Below are positions 42,774 to 50,447 of a stretch of DNA of 64,000 nucleotides, in pieces. The position numbers and the translations under genes were made by a program. The notes beneath the pieces are model-generated. The model saw nothing but the letters and a program-made list of their open reading frames with translations, had not been told where the DNA came from and searched no databases. How positions within the stretch are numbered: position 1 is the first letter of the stretch; each line of letters begins with the position of its first letter. This DNA comes from CAVSJO01 sp963728445 (GTDB taxonomy: Bacteria; Gemmatimonadota; Gemmatimonadetes; Longimicrobiales; RSA9), in the NCBI GenBank assembly GCA_963728445.1, contig CAVSJO010000008.1:184436-248435 (forward strand), given 5' to 3'.

Positions 42774-43112
42774 GGCGCCTGTCGGGATCGGGGCGAAACG
42801 TGGTGCGAGCGGCCGGGGCCCGACGGGACGGGCCGCCGCTCGCGATCCTCAGGCGGTGGGGGAGCACCGCGGATGTATGTGCTTTGCTTTCAACGCTAGG
42901 CAAAAGCGGCCCGCCCGACAAGGCCACCGCCGTCGAAAGCCGTCATTGTGTCCGGCGACCCTCCTCGCCAACCAGGACGGTGCGGACGTCGCTGGGGGCG
43001 CCGGCCGGCCGGGCCGGCGTCCGCAACCGGCTTGCGCCCGTCCGCTCCTTCCGCCCACGTTCTCCCCCGGCATCACGCCCGCAGCGATCCGAAAGAACAG
43101 GAAGCTCCCGCC
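42774..43112. other. Divergent intergenic region without a recognisable gene
   Basis: This 339-bp gap separates the divergent NlpC/P60 and sortilin-like genes. It contains an A/T-richer patch at about 42872-42910 with GCTTTGC and GCAAAAGC as an imperfect inverted repeat around 12 bases, a possible regulatory dyad. I see no convincing coding sequence, RNA gene or consensus promoter. Confidence 0.5.
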
Positions 43113-46100
43113 ATGCGCGCACCCGTCCGCCCGACCTTCATGTCCGCCCTCGTCGCCGCCGGCGCCGGGGCTCTGGCGCTCGCCGCCGCCCTCGCGCCGG
43201 CACCCGCCTCCGCGCAGCGCCTCGACAGCGCCGCCCTCGACGGCCTCGAGTTCCGCCAGATCGGACCGGCGAACATGAGCGGCCGCGTCGTGGACATCGC
43301 CGTCAACGAGAAGAACCCTGCCGTCTTCTACGTCGCCGCCGCCACCGGCGGGCTGTGGAAGACGACGAGCGCCGGCGTCACGTTCCGGCCCGTCTTCAAC
43401 CGCCAGGCGACGATTTCAATCGGCGACGTCGCCCTCAGCCAGGCGGACACGAACGTGGTATGGGTCGGCACCGGCGAGCGGGCCAACCGCCAGTCCAACT
43501 CCTGGGGAGACGGCGTCTACAGGTCCACCGACGGCGGCAAGTCGTGGACGAACATGGGGCTGAAGGAGACGCGTGAGATCGGCCGCATCGCCGTCGACCC
43601 GACGAACCCGGACGTCGTCTACGTCGCCGCCATCGGCCACCTGTGGGGCCCCAACGAGGAGCGCGGTCTCTACCGCACGAAGGACGGCGGGCAGACGTGG
43701 GAGAAGGTGCTCTACGTCGACGAGAACACCGGCGTGGTCGACGTCGCCGTCGATCCGGAGCAGCCGAACGTGCTGTACGCCGCCAGCTATCAGCGCCGGC
43801 GCCGCGCCTTCGGCTTCCACGGCGGCGGGCCCGGCTCCGCGCTCTGGAAGAGCACCGACGGCGGCGACCACTGGAAGAAGCTCGAGAACGGCCTGCCCGG
43901 CGGCGAGTACGGCCGCATCGGTATCAGCATCTACCGCAAGGACCCGCGCATCGTCTACGTCTCGGTCGAGAAGGGCTACCGCTTCAACGCGTCCACCGCG
44001 TACGTCGCCCCCGCCGAGGACGCCGGCATCTTCCGCTCCGAGGACCGCGGCGAGACCTGGCAGCACATGGGCACGTGGAACCCGCGCCCCATGTACGCCA
44101 GCCAGCCCCTCGTCGACCCGAACGACGACTGCCGCATCTTCATGGAGAACGAGTTCTCCGTCTCCACCGACTGCGGCAAGACGTTCGAGCCCGTGCGCAC
44201 GCGCCTGCACGGCGACGACCGTTTCCTGTGGATCGACCCGTCGGACTCCCGCCACATGATCCACGCCGACGACGGCGGCGTCGGCATCACCTGGGACGAC
44301 GGCAGGACCTGGCTCTACCAGACCGCACTGCCCATCAGCCAGTGGTACCACGTGCGCGTCGACGACGCCGTGCCCTACAACGTCTACGGCGGCCTCCAGG
44401 ACAACGGCTGCTGGACCGGCCCCAGCGCCACCTACCGCAACGAGGGCATCCTCAACGAGGACTGGGAGCGCCTGTGCGGCGGCGACGGCTTCCTCGTCGT
44501 CCCCGACACCGCGGCCGGCGGCGCCGTCTACGCCGAGTCCCAGTACCTCGGCCTCGCCCGCATCGACACCGTGACCTGGGACTCCCGGGACATCCGACCC
44601 GGCGACCCCCACGGCGCCATCGGCCCCCGCCGCAACTTCGACGCGTGGTTCGCGGGCGAGGAGCAGCCGGCGCTGCTGAACGCCATGGCACCCGCCAACT
44701 GGGACGGGCCCTACGTCATCAGCCCCCACGACCACAACACGCTCTACGCCGGCACGAACCACCTGTGGAAGAGCACCGACCGCGGCTCGACCTGGACCGA
44801 CCTCGGCGACATGACCACCGGCACCGACCGCCGGAAGCTCGCCATCATGGGCCAGTCCATCGGCGACTCCGTCCCGTCCATCGACGACGGCATCCCCTAC
44901 TGGCCCACGATCTCCGCCATCGCCGAGTCGCCCGTCCGCGCCGGCGTGCTCTGGGTCGGCACCGACGACGGCCGCCTGCGCCTGTCCCGGGACGGCGGCC
45001 GCACCTTCGCCGACGTGCAGGGCGCCATCCCCGGCTTCCCCACCGACACGCCCTGGATCTCCATGGTCGAGCCGTCCCGGAAGGCCGCCGGCACCGCCTA
45101 CGCCGTGGTCCACAACTACAGGAACGACGACTACGCCAACTACCTCTGGCGCACCACCGACTTCGGGAAGACCTGGACCGACCTGACCTCCGACCTGCCC
45201 GCCGAGCGCGTGCTCCGCGCCGTCCGGGAGGACCCCCGGAACCCCGACGTCCTCTGGCTCGGCACCGAGCTCGGCCTCTTCGTCAGCGTCGACGCAGGGA
45301 AGCACTGGACCGCCTTCCGCGCCAACCTGCCCACCGTCCCGGTCAACGACCTCGTCGTCCACGAGCGCGACGACGACCTCGTCCTCGCCACCCACGGCCG
45401 CGGCGTCTGGATCCTCGACGACGCCATGCCCGTCCAGGAGCTCACCCCCGCCGTCCTCGCCTCCGACGCCCACCTCTTCTCCGCCGGGCACGCACGCACC
45501 ATCCGCTACAGCGGCGGCAAGGCCCACGAGGGCGCCATGGCCTTCCACGGGGAGAACCCCCCCGACGGCGCCATGATCAGCTACTGGCTGAAGGAGAAGC
45601 CCGATTCGGGCGACGTCGCCGTCGCCGTCCTCGACGCTTCCGGAAGCCGCGTCGCCGACGTCGACCCATCGCTGCGCGCCGGCATGAACCGCGCAGTCTG
45701 GAACCTGCGCTACGCCGACCTGCCCTCCGGCGGCCGCCGCGGCATGCCCGGCCCCGTCGTCGCGCCCGGCACCTACACCGTGCGCCTGACCGTCGACGGC
45801 CATTCCATGGAGACGCCCGTGCGCGTCCTCGACGACCCGCGCAGCACCCTCACCGCCGCGCAGCGCGCGCAGTGGACCGCCGACCTCCGGCGCATCGCCC
45901 AGGGCTACACCGACGCCCACCAGCTCGTCGAGGCCCTCGCCCCCGCCGTCAAGGCCGACTCCGCCGGCACCGCAGACCTCGCCGCCCTCGTCGACGAGCT
46001 CCAGAGCCGCTGGCGCGGACTCTACTTCGCCGTCTCCTCCTGGCCCGGACCCCTCACCGCCGACCAGCGCTCCCAGCTCGCCTACTACGCGAAGACGCTG

Positions 46101-46142
46101 GACGAGCTGCGACCCCGCGTGCGGCAGGCCACGGGTGGGTAG
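43113..46142 (+). CDS. Exported sortilin/VPS10-type beta-propeller protein (BNR repeats), second copy
   Basis: 1009 residues. ATG 43113 follows AGGAAG; signal peptide cleaved after PASAQ. Contains a long series of Asp-box repeats: GLWKTTSAGVTFRP, VYRSTDGGKSWTNM, LYRTKDGGQTWEKV, ALWKSTDGGDHWKK, IFRSEDRGETWQHM, LWKSTDRGSTWTDL and LRLSRDGGRTFADV. The fold is the sortilin-like ten-bladed propeller. The C-terminus has an Ig-like PGTYTVRLTVDGHSMETPVR segment and a helical end. Domain order is the same as in the protein at 35354, so they are ancient paralogues. Secreted or surface-exposed; annotated elsewhere as glycosyl hydrolase without evidence of catalysis. Confidence 0.9.
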   Translation: MRAPVRPTFMSALVAAGAGALALAAALAPAPASAQRLDSAALDGLEFRQIGPANMSGRVVDIAVNEKNPAVFYVAAATGGLWKTTSAGVTFRPVFNRQATISIGDVALSQADTNVVWVGTGERANRQSNSWGDGVYRSTDGGKSWTNMGLKETREIGRIAVDPTNPDVVYVAAIGHLWGPNEERGLYRTKDGGQTWEKVLYVDENTGVVDVAVDPEQPNVLYAASYQRRRRAFGFHGGGPGSALWKSTDGGDHWKKLENGLPGGEYGRIGISIYRKDPRIVYVSVEKGYRFNASTAYVAPAEDAGIFRSEDRGETWQHMGTWNPRPMYASQPLVDPNDDCRIFMENEFSVSTDCGKTFEPVRTRLHGDDRFLWIDPSDSRHMIHADDGGVGITWDDGRTWLYQTALPISQWYHVRVDDAVPYNVYGGLQDNGCWTGPSATYRNEGILNEDWERLCGGDGFLVVPDTAAGGAVYAESQYLGLARIDTVTWDSRDIRPGDPHGAIGPRRNFDAWFAGEEQPALLNAMAPANWDGPYVISPHDHNTLYAGTNHLWKSTDRGSTWTDLGDMTTGTDRRKLAIMGQSIGDSVPSIDDGIPYWPTISAIAESPVRAGVLWVGTDDGRLRLSRDGGRTFADVQGAIPGFPTDTPWISMVEPSRKAAGTAYAVVHNYRNDDYANYLWRTTDFGKTWTDLTSDLPAERVLRAVREDPRNPDVLWLGTELGLFVSVDAGKHWTAFRANLPTVPVNDLVVHERDDDLVLATHGRGVWILDDAMPVQELTPAVLASDAHLFSAGHARTIRYSGGKAHEGAMAFHGENPPDGAMISYWLKEKPDSGDVAVAVLDASGSRVADVDPSLRAGMNRAVWNLRYADLPSGGRRGMPGPVVAPGTYTVRLTVDGHSMETPVRVLDDPRSTLTAAQRAQWTADLRRIAQGYTDAHQLVEALAPAVKADSAGTADLAALVDELQSRWRGLYFAVSSWPGPLTADQRSQLAYYAKTLDELRPRVRQATGG

Positions 46143-46241
46143 GCAGGCCCGGGCAATCCGCCTAAGATGTTTCGCCGCAAGGGCATACGACATGCATCGC
46201 CTCACGCTCACGCGCGAATCCCGAACGAGCAGGAGACGGCC

Positions 46242-46784
46242 ATGCGGAATCCCTGGAGTCGGCGGAGGAAGCGGCGGCGGCGCGACACCCCGAACCGGCA
46301 GCGGACCCGCGGTGCCGACCGGGCACCCTCCCGGCAGCTCATCGTCGTCGCCGAGGACGACGCGCTGGAGTGGGATATCTACGGCAAGATGCTGTGGTAC
46401 AACGGCTATGACACGCTCCACGCCCGGGACGGCGAGGAGGCGCTGCGCCTGGTGACGAAGCACGAGCCCGACCTGGTGATCCTGGACCTGGTCCTGCCGA
46501 AGCTCGACGGTCTCGAGTTGTGCCGCCGTCTGAAGGCGAACCCGGCGACGCGCCACATCCCGACCCTCGCGCTGACCGGCCGCCCCCGGTGGGAGAAGGG
46601 TCGGGACGCGCACGACGCCGGGTGCGCGGATTATCTCGAGAAGCCGATGAGCCCCCTCGACGTCCTGCACGCCGTCGAAAAGGTCATCGGCCGCGCGCCC
46701 CTTCCGGGGGACGCCCCGCGCGGCCTCGGGCCGGAGGAGCTGCACGACCCGGCGCCCGGGACGGTCGCTGGCTCGTCGCGCTGA
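46242..46784 (+). CDS. Single-domain response regulator (CheY-like)
   Basis: 180 residues from ATG 46242 (AGGAG 7 bases upstream). A strongly basic, probably disordered N-terminus (NPWSRRRKRRRRDTPNRQRT) precedes a complete receiver domain: acidic pocket D39/D40 in VVAEDDA, phosphoacceptor D82 in VILDLVLPKLDG, Thr in LALTGRP and Lys in YLEKPMSP. No output domain, so it acts by protein contact. The basic head could bind nucleic acid or membrane. No kinase gene is adjacent. Confidence 0.92.
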   Translation: MRNPWSRRRKRRRRDTPNRQRTRGADRAPSRQLIVVAEDDALEWDIYGKMLWYNGYDTLHARDGEEALRLVTKHEPDLVILDLVLPKLDGLELCRRLKANPATRHIPTLALTGRPRWEKGRDAHDAGCADYLEKPMSPLDVLHAVEKVIGRAPLPGDAPRGLGPEELHDPAPGTVAGSSR

Positions 46785-46795
46785 TCTGTCTCACC

Positions 46796-46853
46796 GGGAC
46801 GGCCGCAGGCCCTGACGCCGGGGCCCGGCGGAGACCGACTCTCCGGCCGTCCC
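46796..46853 (+). terminator. Long-loop inverted repeat after the response regulator
   Basis: GGGACGGCC (46796-46804) and GGCCGTCCC (46845-46853) are perfect 9-base complements separated by 40 bases that also contain GGGCCC. It lies just after the response-regulator stop and could end transcription, although a T run is lacking. Confidence 0.35.
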
Positions 46854-46892
46854 CCATTTGCGCCGCCTCCCGCCTCCCCGCCATCATCCGGC

Positions 46893-48171
46893 ATGCTCCG
46901 CCGCGCTCCGAAGCTCCCCCTGCTCCTGGCCGTCCTCGTCGCCGTCGCGGCGGCGTTCCCCCACGCCCGGCTGGTCGACGCGGTCACGCGGGAGCCCGCC
47001 GCCGGCGCGCGCCTGGTCCTTCCGCCGGCGTATGTCGCCGTGGCGCCGGCGTCCGACGTGCTGGACACTGATCTCCCTCTTCTCGAAGAGCCAGCACATC
47101 GCGTTCGGAGCGACGCTGCTCGTCCTGTTCGTCGCGTGGCGCGTCGTGCGCGGCGCGCGCGGGCGCCGGCGCCGCGCCCGGGCGCTGTCCCGCGGCTCGC
47201 CCCGCAGCCGCCTCACCGCCGGGGCCCTCGAGGTGCTGGCCTTCGCGGGCTTCCTCGCCGCGCTGCTGGCCCTCTACGCCACCGCCGCCCTCGTGCCCCG
47301 GCCCACCGCCGCCCTCGCCGTGGACGACCCCGACGACGTGGTCGTCGACTTCCACAGCCACACCAGCTACTCCCACGACGGCCGCGCCGGCTGGACGCCC
47401 GAGCGCAACCGGGCGTGGCACGCCGCCGCCGGCTACGACGCCGTCTACGTCACGGACCACTCGACGTGGGAGGGCTGGCGGAACGCGCAGGCGGGCAACC
47501 CGCCCATGGCCGGGGACGGGACGACGCTGCTGCCGGGCGTCGAGATGGTCACGCTCCGGGCCCACGCCGCGGCCCTCGGGCCGCCCGCCGACTACCCGCC
47601 CGTCCACGGCCGGGACTGGAGCCCCGACTCGCTGCGGGCCTTCGTCGCCGCCGGCGGCCCGGCGCCCGTCCTGGTCTTCACGCTGCCGGGCCAGACCGAC
47701 TCCGTCGTGGCGCGCACGGCGTCCCGGCCCGTGGGCTACGTGGCCATCGAGCTGAACGACGCCGCGCCCCGCGGCCTCGAGGACGACCGCGTGCGCCACG
47801 CCCGGATCGTGCGCCTGGCGGACAGCCTCGACCTGGCCGTCGTCGCCTCCTCGAACAACCACGGCTGGGGACGCACGGCCGCCGCCTGGAGCCTGATGAG
47901 CGTGCCCGGCTGGCAGACGATGCGCCCGGTCCAGCTCGACGCCGCCGTCCGCTCGACGCTCGTCTTCCGACGGCGCCAGGCCGTGCGCGTCGTCGAACGC
48001 TGGATCCCCGTCACCGAGGGCTCCGTCTGGCGCACCGCCCTCGTCGTGCCCATCGTGGGGTGGGGCATGCTGCAGACGCTGTCCGTCCCCGAACGCACCG
48101 CCTGGATCGTTCTGCTGGTGGGGGCCGCCCTCCTCGTCGGCTGGCGGAGAGCCCGCCCCCGGCGCCCCTGA
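46893..48171 (+). pseudogene. PHP-domain membrane protein split by a one-base frameshift
   Basis: The N-terminus (MLRRAPKLPLLLAVLVAVAA, then ARLVDAVTREPAAGARLVLP) reads from ATG 46893. The remainder (SLFSKSQHIAFGATLLVLFV onward) continues in the +1 frame. The switch lies at 47067-47070, where a single extra base in GACACTGATC separates VLDT from ISLFSK. Downstream are two membrane helices, then a PHP-type metal-dependent phosphoesterase domain (VVDFHSHTSYSHDGRAGWT, VYVTDHSTWEG, LLPGVEMVTL, ASSNNHGWG) and a C-terminal helix. If the extra base is a sequencing error, the gene encodes a roughly 425-residue membrane PHP hydrolase; otherwise it is broken. Confidence 0.75.
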
Positions 48172-48247
48172 CGGGCGCACGCGAACCCTGGCAGCCGGCC
48201 GCGAATCCGCGCCGGCCGCGCCGTTTCCCCTGCACAGGAGGCTTCCC

Positions 48248-48670
48248 ATGCGACGTCGCCCCACGACCCTCGCCCTCGCCGTCACCCTCCTCGCCGCCGC
48301 GTGCGCCAGCGGCGGCGGCGGCGGCGGCTCCGCGGGCACCGGGAACGTCATCACTGCCGAGCAGGCGGCCGCCGTCGGTAGCGCGCGCAACGCATACGAC
48401 GTCGTGATGCGGCTGCACCCCGAGTTCCTGCGCGGGCGCGGCACGACGTCCCCCCGCAGCGCGGGCGAGGGCCGACCCACCAACGCGGCGGGCCAGCCGG
48501 AGATGGGCGTCGTGGTCTACGTCGACGGCACGCACATGGGCGGCATCGCGTCGCTGCGCGACATCACCGTCGAGCGCATCGACACGATCCGTTACCTGGG
48601 CGCCTCCGACGCCACCACGAAGTACGGAACGGGCCACACCGACGGCGTGATCGAGGTGACGACCCACTGA
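48248..48670 (+). CDS. Small lipoprotein resembling an isolated TonB-receptor plug domain
   Basis: 140 residues from ATG 48248 behind CAGGAGG. Lipoprotein signal peptide ending LLAAAC (C19), then a Gly run. The rest resembles the plug domain of TonB-dependent receptors: ITAEQAAAVGSARNAYDVVM, then VVVYVDGTHMGGIASLRDIT, VERIDTIRYLGASDATTKYG and GHTDGVIEVTT, matching the usual plug progression of variable-name, naming, structure and ending motifs. No barrel follows. Small plug-like lipoproteins of this kind recur in Gemmatimonadota to my knowledge; function unknown. Confidence 0.8.
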   Translation: MRRRPTTLALAVTLLAAACASGGGGGGSAGTGNVITAEQAAAVGSARNAYDVVMRLHPEFLRGRGTTSPRSAGEGRPTNAAGQPEMGVVVYVDGTHMGGIASLRDITVERIDTIRYLGASDATTKYGTGHTDGVIEVTTH

Positions 48671-48719
48671 CGGCGAGGGGCGACGCGCCCCCCCGCGCGC
48701 CGCCCCCCCGCAGTTCCAT

Positions 48720-48761
48720 CCTCAGCCTCAGCCTCAGCCTCAGCCTCAGCCTCAGCCTCAG
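48720..48761. repeat. (CCTCAG)7 microsatellite, intergenic
   Basis: Seven perfect CCTCAG copies lie between the convergent plug-like lipoprotein and PAP2 genes, ending one base before the PAP2 stop codon. It is the same hexamer as in the signal region of the sortilin-like gene 13 kb away. Confidence 0.97.
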
Positions 48762-48762
48762 C

Positions 48763-49548
48763 CTATCTCCGTACCACCCGCACGTACGGACGCGCCCCCG
48801 CGCCCGGCACCACCGTCACCCCGACGAAGAACGTCTCGACCCGGTTGTCCGGGTGCCGGTATGCGTAGCGCACGACCTTGATGCCCGCGAACGTGCCGAT
48901 GGCCGCGCCCGTCATCACGTCCGTCGCCCAGTGCTTGTTGTCGTACATGCGGGACAGCCCCACGGCCGCCGCGCCGAAGTACAGCACCGGCGCCGCGACC
49001 CACACGCCGTTCGGCCACCAGTGGCTGAGCTCCGCCGCCGTCGAGGCCGCCATGGCGAACGCGCTGGTGGTGTGCCCCGAGGGGAACGACTGGAAGTCGG
49101 TGCTCTCGAAGCCGCGGCCGAGCTGGAAGTCGTACGGGTGGTCCGGGTCCCGGTACGGGCGGGCGCGCCCGGCCAGGTACTTGATGGCCCCCGTCGCCGC
49201 GCCGCCCACCATGAGGGCCTCGAACTCGTGCAGCCCCATGCGCGCGAGGCCGTCGTTGCCCGCCAGCCGCCCGGCGCCGTACAGCGCCGCGGAGATGATC
49301 TGCGCGCCCGGCACGCCCAGGATCCGGAACGCCGTGGACGTGCCCGCCAGCTTCACGTTCTTCTGGAGCCGGTCCCCCTGCGCGTAGTTGGCCAGCACCT
49401 TGTCGACGGGCGCCAGCGCCGCCGTCGCCGCGCCGAACCCGACGAGCAGGAACGCGTCGTTGGCGGTGAAGAAGGGCGCGCCCGGCCCCGTCGTGTCCGC
49501 CGCCTGCGCCGCCAGCGGGGCCGGCAGCCCGGACAGCCCGAGGAGCAC
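48763..49548 (-). CDS. PAP2-family membrane phosphatase
   Basis: About 261 residues. The phosphatase motifs KYLAGRARPYRDPDH, SFPSGHTTSAFA and SRMYDNKHWATDVMTG give the complete PAP2 triad, with catalytic His residues. Such enzymes remove phosphate from undecaprenyl-PP, phosphatidate or similar lipids. A signal-like leader precedes. The start is unclear: no ATG lies in frame between the rhomboid stop and the leader. The GTG at 49548 is the first usual codon but removes the basic RRGRRSRSAV segment, which looks like the natural n-region. Translation may depend on coupling to the rhomboid gene just upstream. The stop is immediately followed by the CCTCAG repeat. Confidence 0.85.
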   Translation of the reverse strand: MLLGLSGLPAPLAAQAADTTGPGAPFFTANDAFLLVGFGAATAALAPVDKVLANYAQGDRLQKNVKLAGTSTAFRILGVPGAQIISAALYGAGRLAGNDGLARMGLHEFEALMVGGAATGAIKYLAGRARPYRDPDHPYDFQLGRGFESTDFQSFPSGHTTSAFAMAASTAAELSHWWPNGVWVAAPVLYFGAAAVGLSRMYDNKHWATDVMTGAAIGTFAGIKVVRYAYRHPDNRVETFFVGVTVVPGAGARPYVRVVRR

Positions 49549-49592
49549 GCACAGCAGGACGGCGGAGCGGGACCGGCGGCCCCGGCGCGTCC

Positions 49593-50348
49593 CTACGTCA
49601 TCCGGTTCATGAACTCCCGCTCGTCCCGCGTGAGGCTGTCCACCCCGTACAGGTCGATCTTCCGAAGGATACGCTCCAGCTCCACGCGATTGATCTCGTG
49701 GAGCCGGCTCGCGTCGATCGAGCGCCACGCCTTCTCCTCCCGCTGCAGCTTCCCCGACATCTTCTCCATGGTCGTGACGGCCGGCGGCGAGCGCCGCAGC
49801 TTCTCCCGTCGCATCCACCACCGGAGGTAGAGGAATCCCGTCACGAATCCGCCCAGATGCGCGAAGTGGGCCACCCCCGCCTGCGCCCCCGTGATGCCGC
49901 TGAACAGGGACAGCGCGACGAGGATCAGCACCAGCCACTTCGCCTTCACCGGCAGGATCGCCCAGATGTAGATGCGGGCATCGGGCCAGAACGTCGCGAA
50001 GCCCAGCATGACGCCGAACACCGCCGCCGAGGCCCCCACCACCGCCGCCTGCGGCGCGAAGAGGATGGACGCCGCCGCGCCGCCCAGCCCGCTCAGGAAG
50101 TACAGCAGAAGGAAGGACTTCGACCCGAGCCGCAGCTCGAGCTGCGGCCCGAAGAAGAACAGCGCGATCATGTTGAAGAAGATGTGCATCAGGCCGCCGT
50201 GGAGGAACATGTAGGTCACCACGGTCCACGGCCGGTACTGCACGAACGCCGGCGCCAGCATGAGCGCGTTCGTCACGCCCGGTAAGGCGTACTGGAGGAA
50301 GAAGACCGCGACGTTCGCGGCGATCAGTCGGAGCACCCAGGGCGTCAT
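49593..50348 (-). CDS. Rhomboid intramembrane serine protease
   Basis: 251 residues with six helices followed by an 80-residue soluble tail. Catalytic Ser S107 in VVGASAAVFGVM, catalytic His H164 in VAHFAHLGGFVTG, and the MHIFFNM motif with its conserved Asn are all present, so it should be active. Rhomboids cut single-pass membrane proteins within the bilayer. The C-terminal tail (RILRKIDLYGVDSLTRDERE) resembles the helical tail of many bacterial rhomboids. Same strand as the PAP2 and histidine kinase genes, 99 bp after the latter. Confidence 0.95.
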   Translation of the reverse strand: MTPWVLRLIAANVAVFFLQYALPGVTNALMLAPAFVQYRPWTVVTYMFLHGGLMHIFFNMIALFFFGPQLELRLGSKSFLLLYFLSGLGGAAASILFAPQAAVVGASAAVFGVMLGFATFWPDARIYIWAILPVKAKWLVLILVALSLFSGITGAQAGVAHFAHLGGFVTGFLYLRWWMRREKLRRSPPAVTTMEKMSGKLQREEKAWRSIDASRLHEINRVELERILRKIDLYGVDSLTRDEREFMNRMT

Positions 50349-50447
50349 GTGCCTGTCGTTCGTCGGAAAGCGTCAGGGCCGGGCGCCCCGGCCGCGCACC
50401 AATGTCCGACGAACCGCCCCCCCGTGCAAGCCACCCCCCGCCCGCGG

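Noticed and set aside
43416..46745. 1109-codon minus-strand frame opposite the second sortilin-like gene
   Set aside because: Val/Gly/Asp-rich antisense shadow produced by high GC at codon third positions; the plus strand has clear BNR repeats and a signal peptide.
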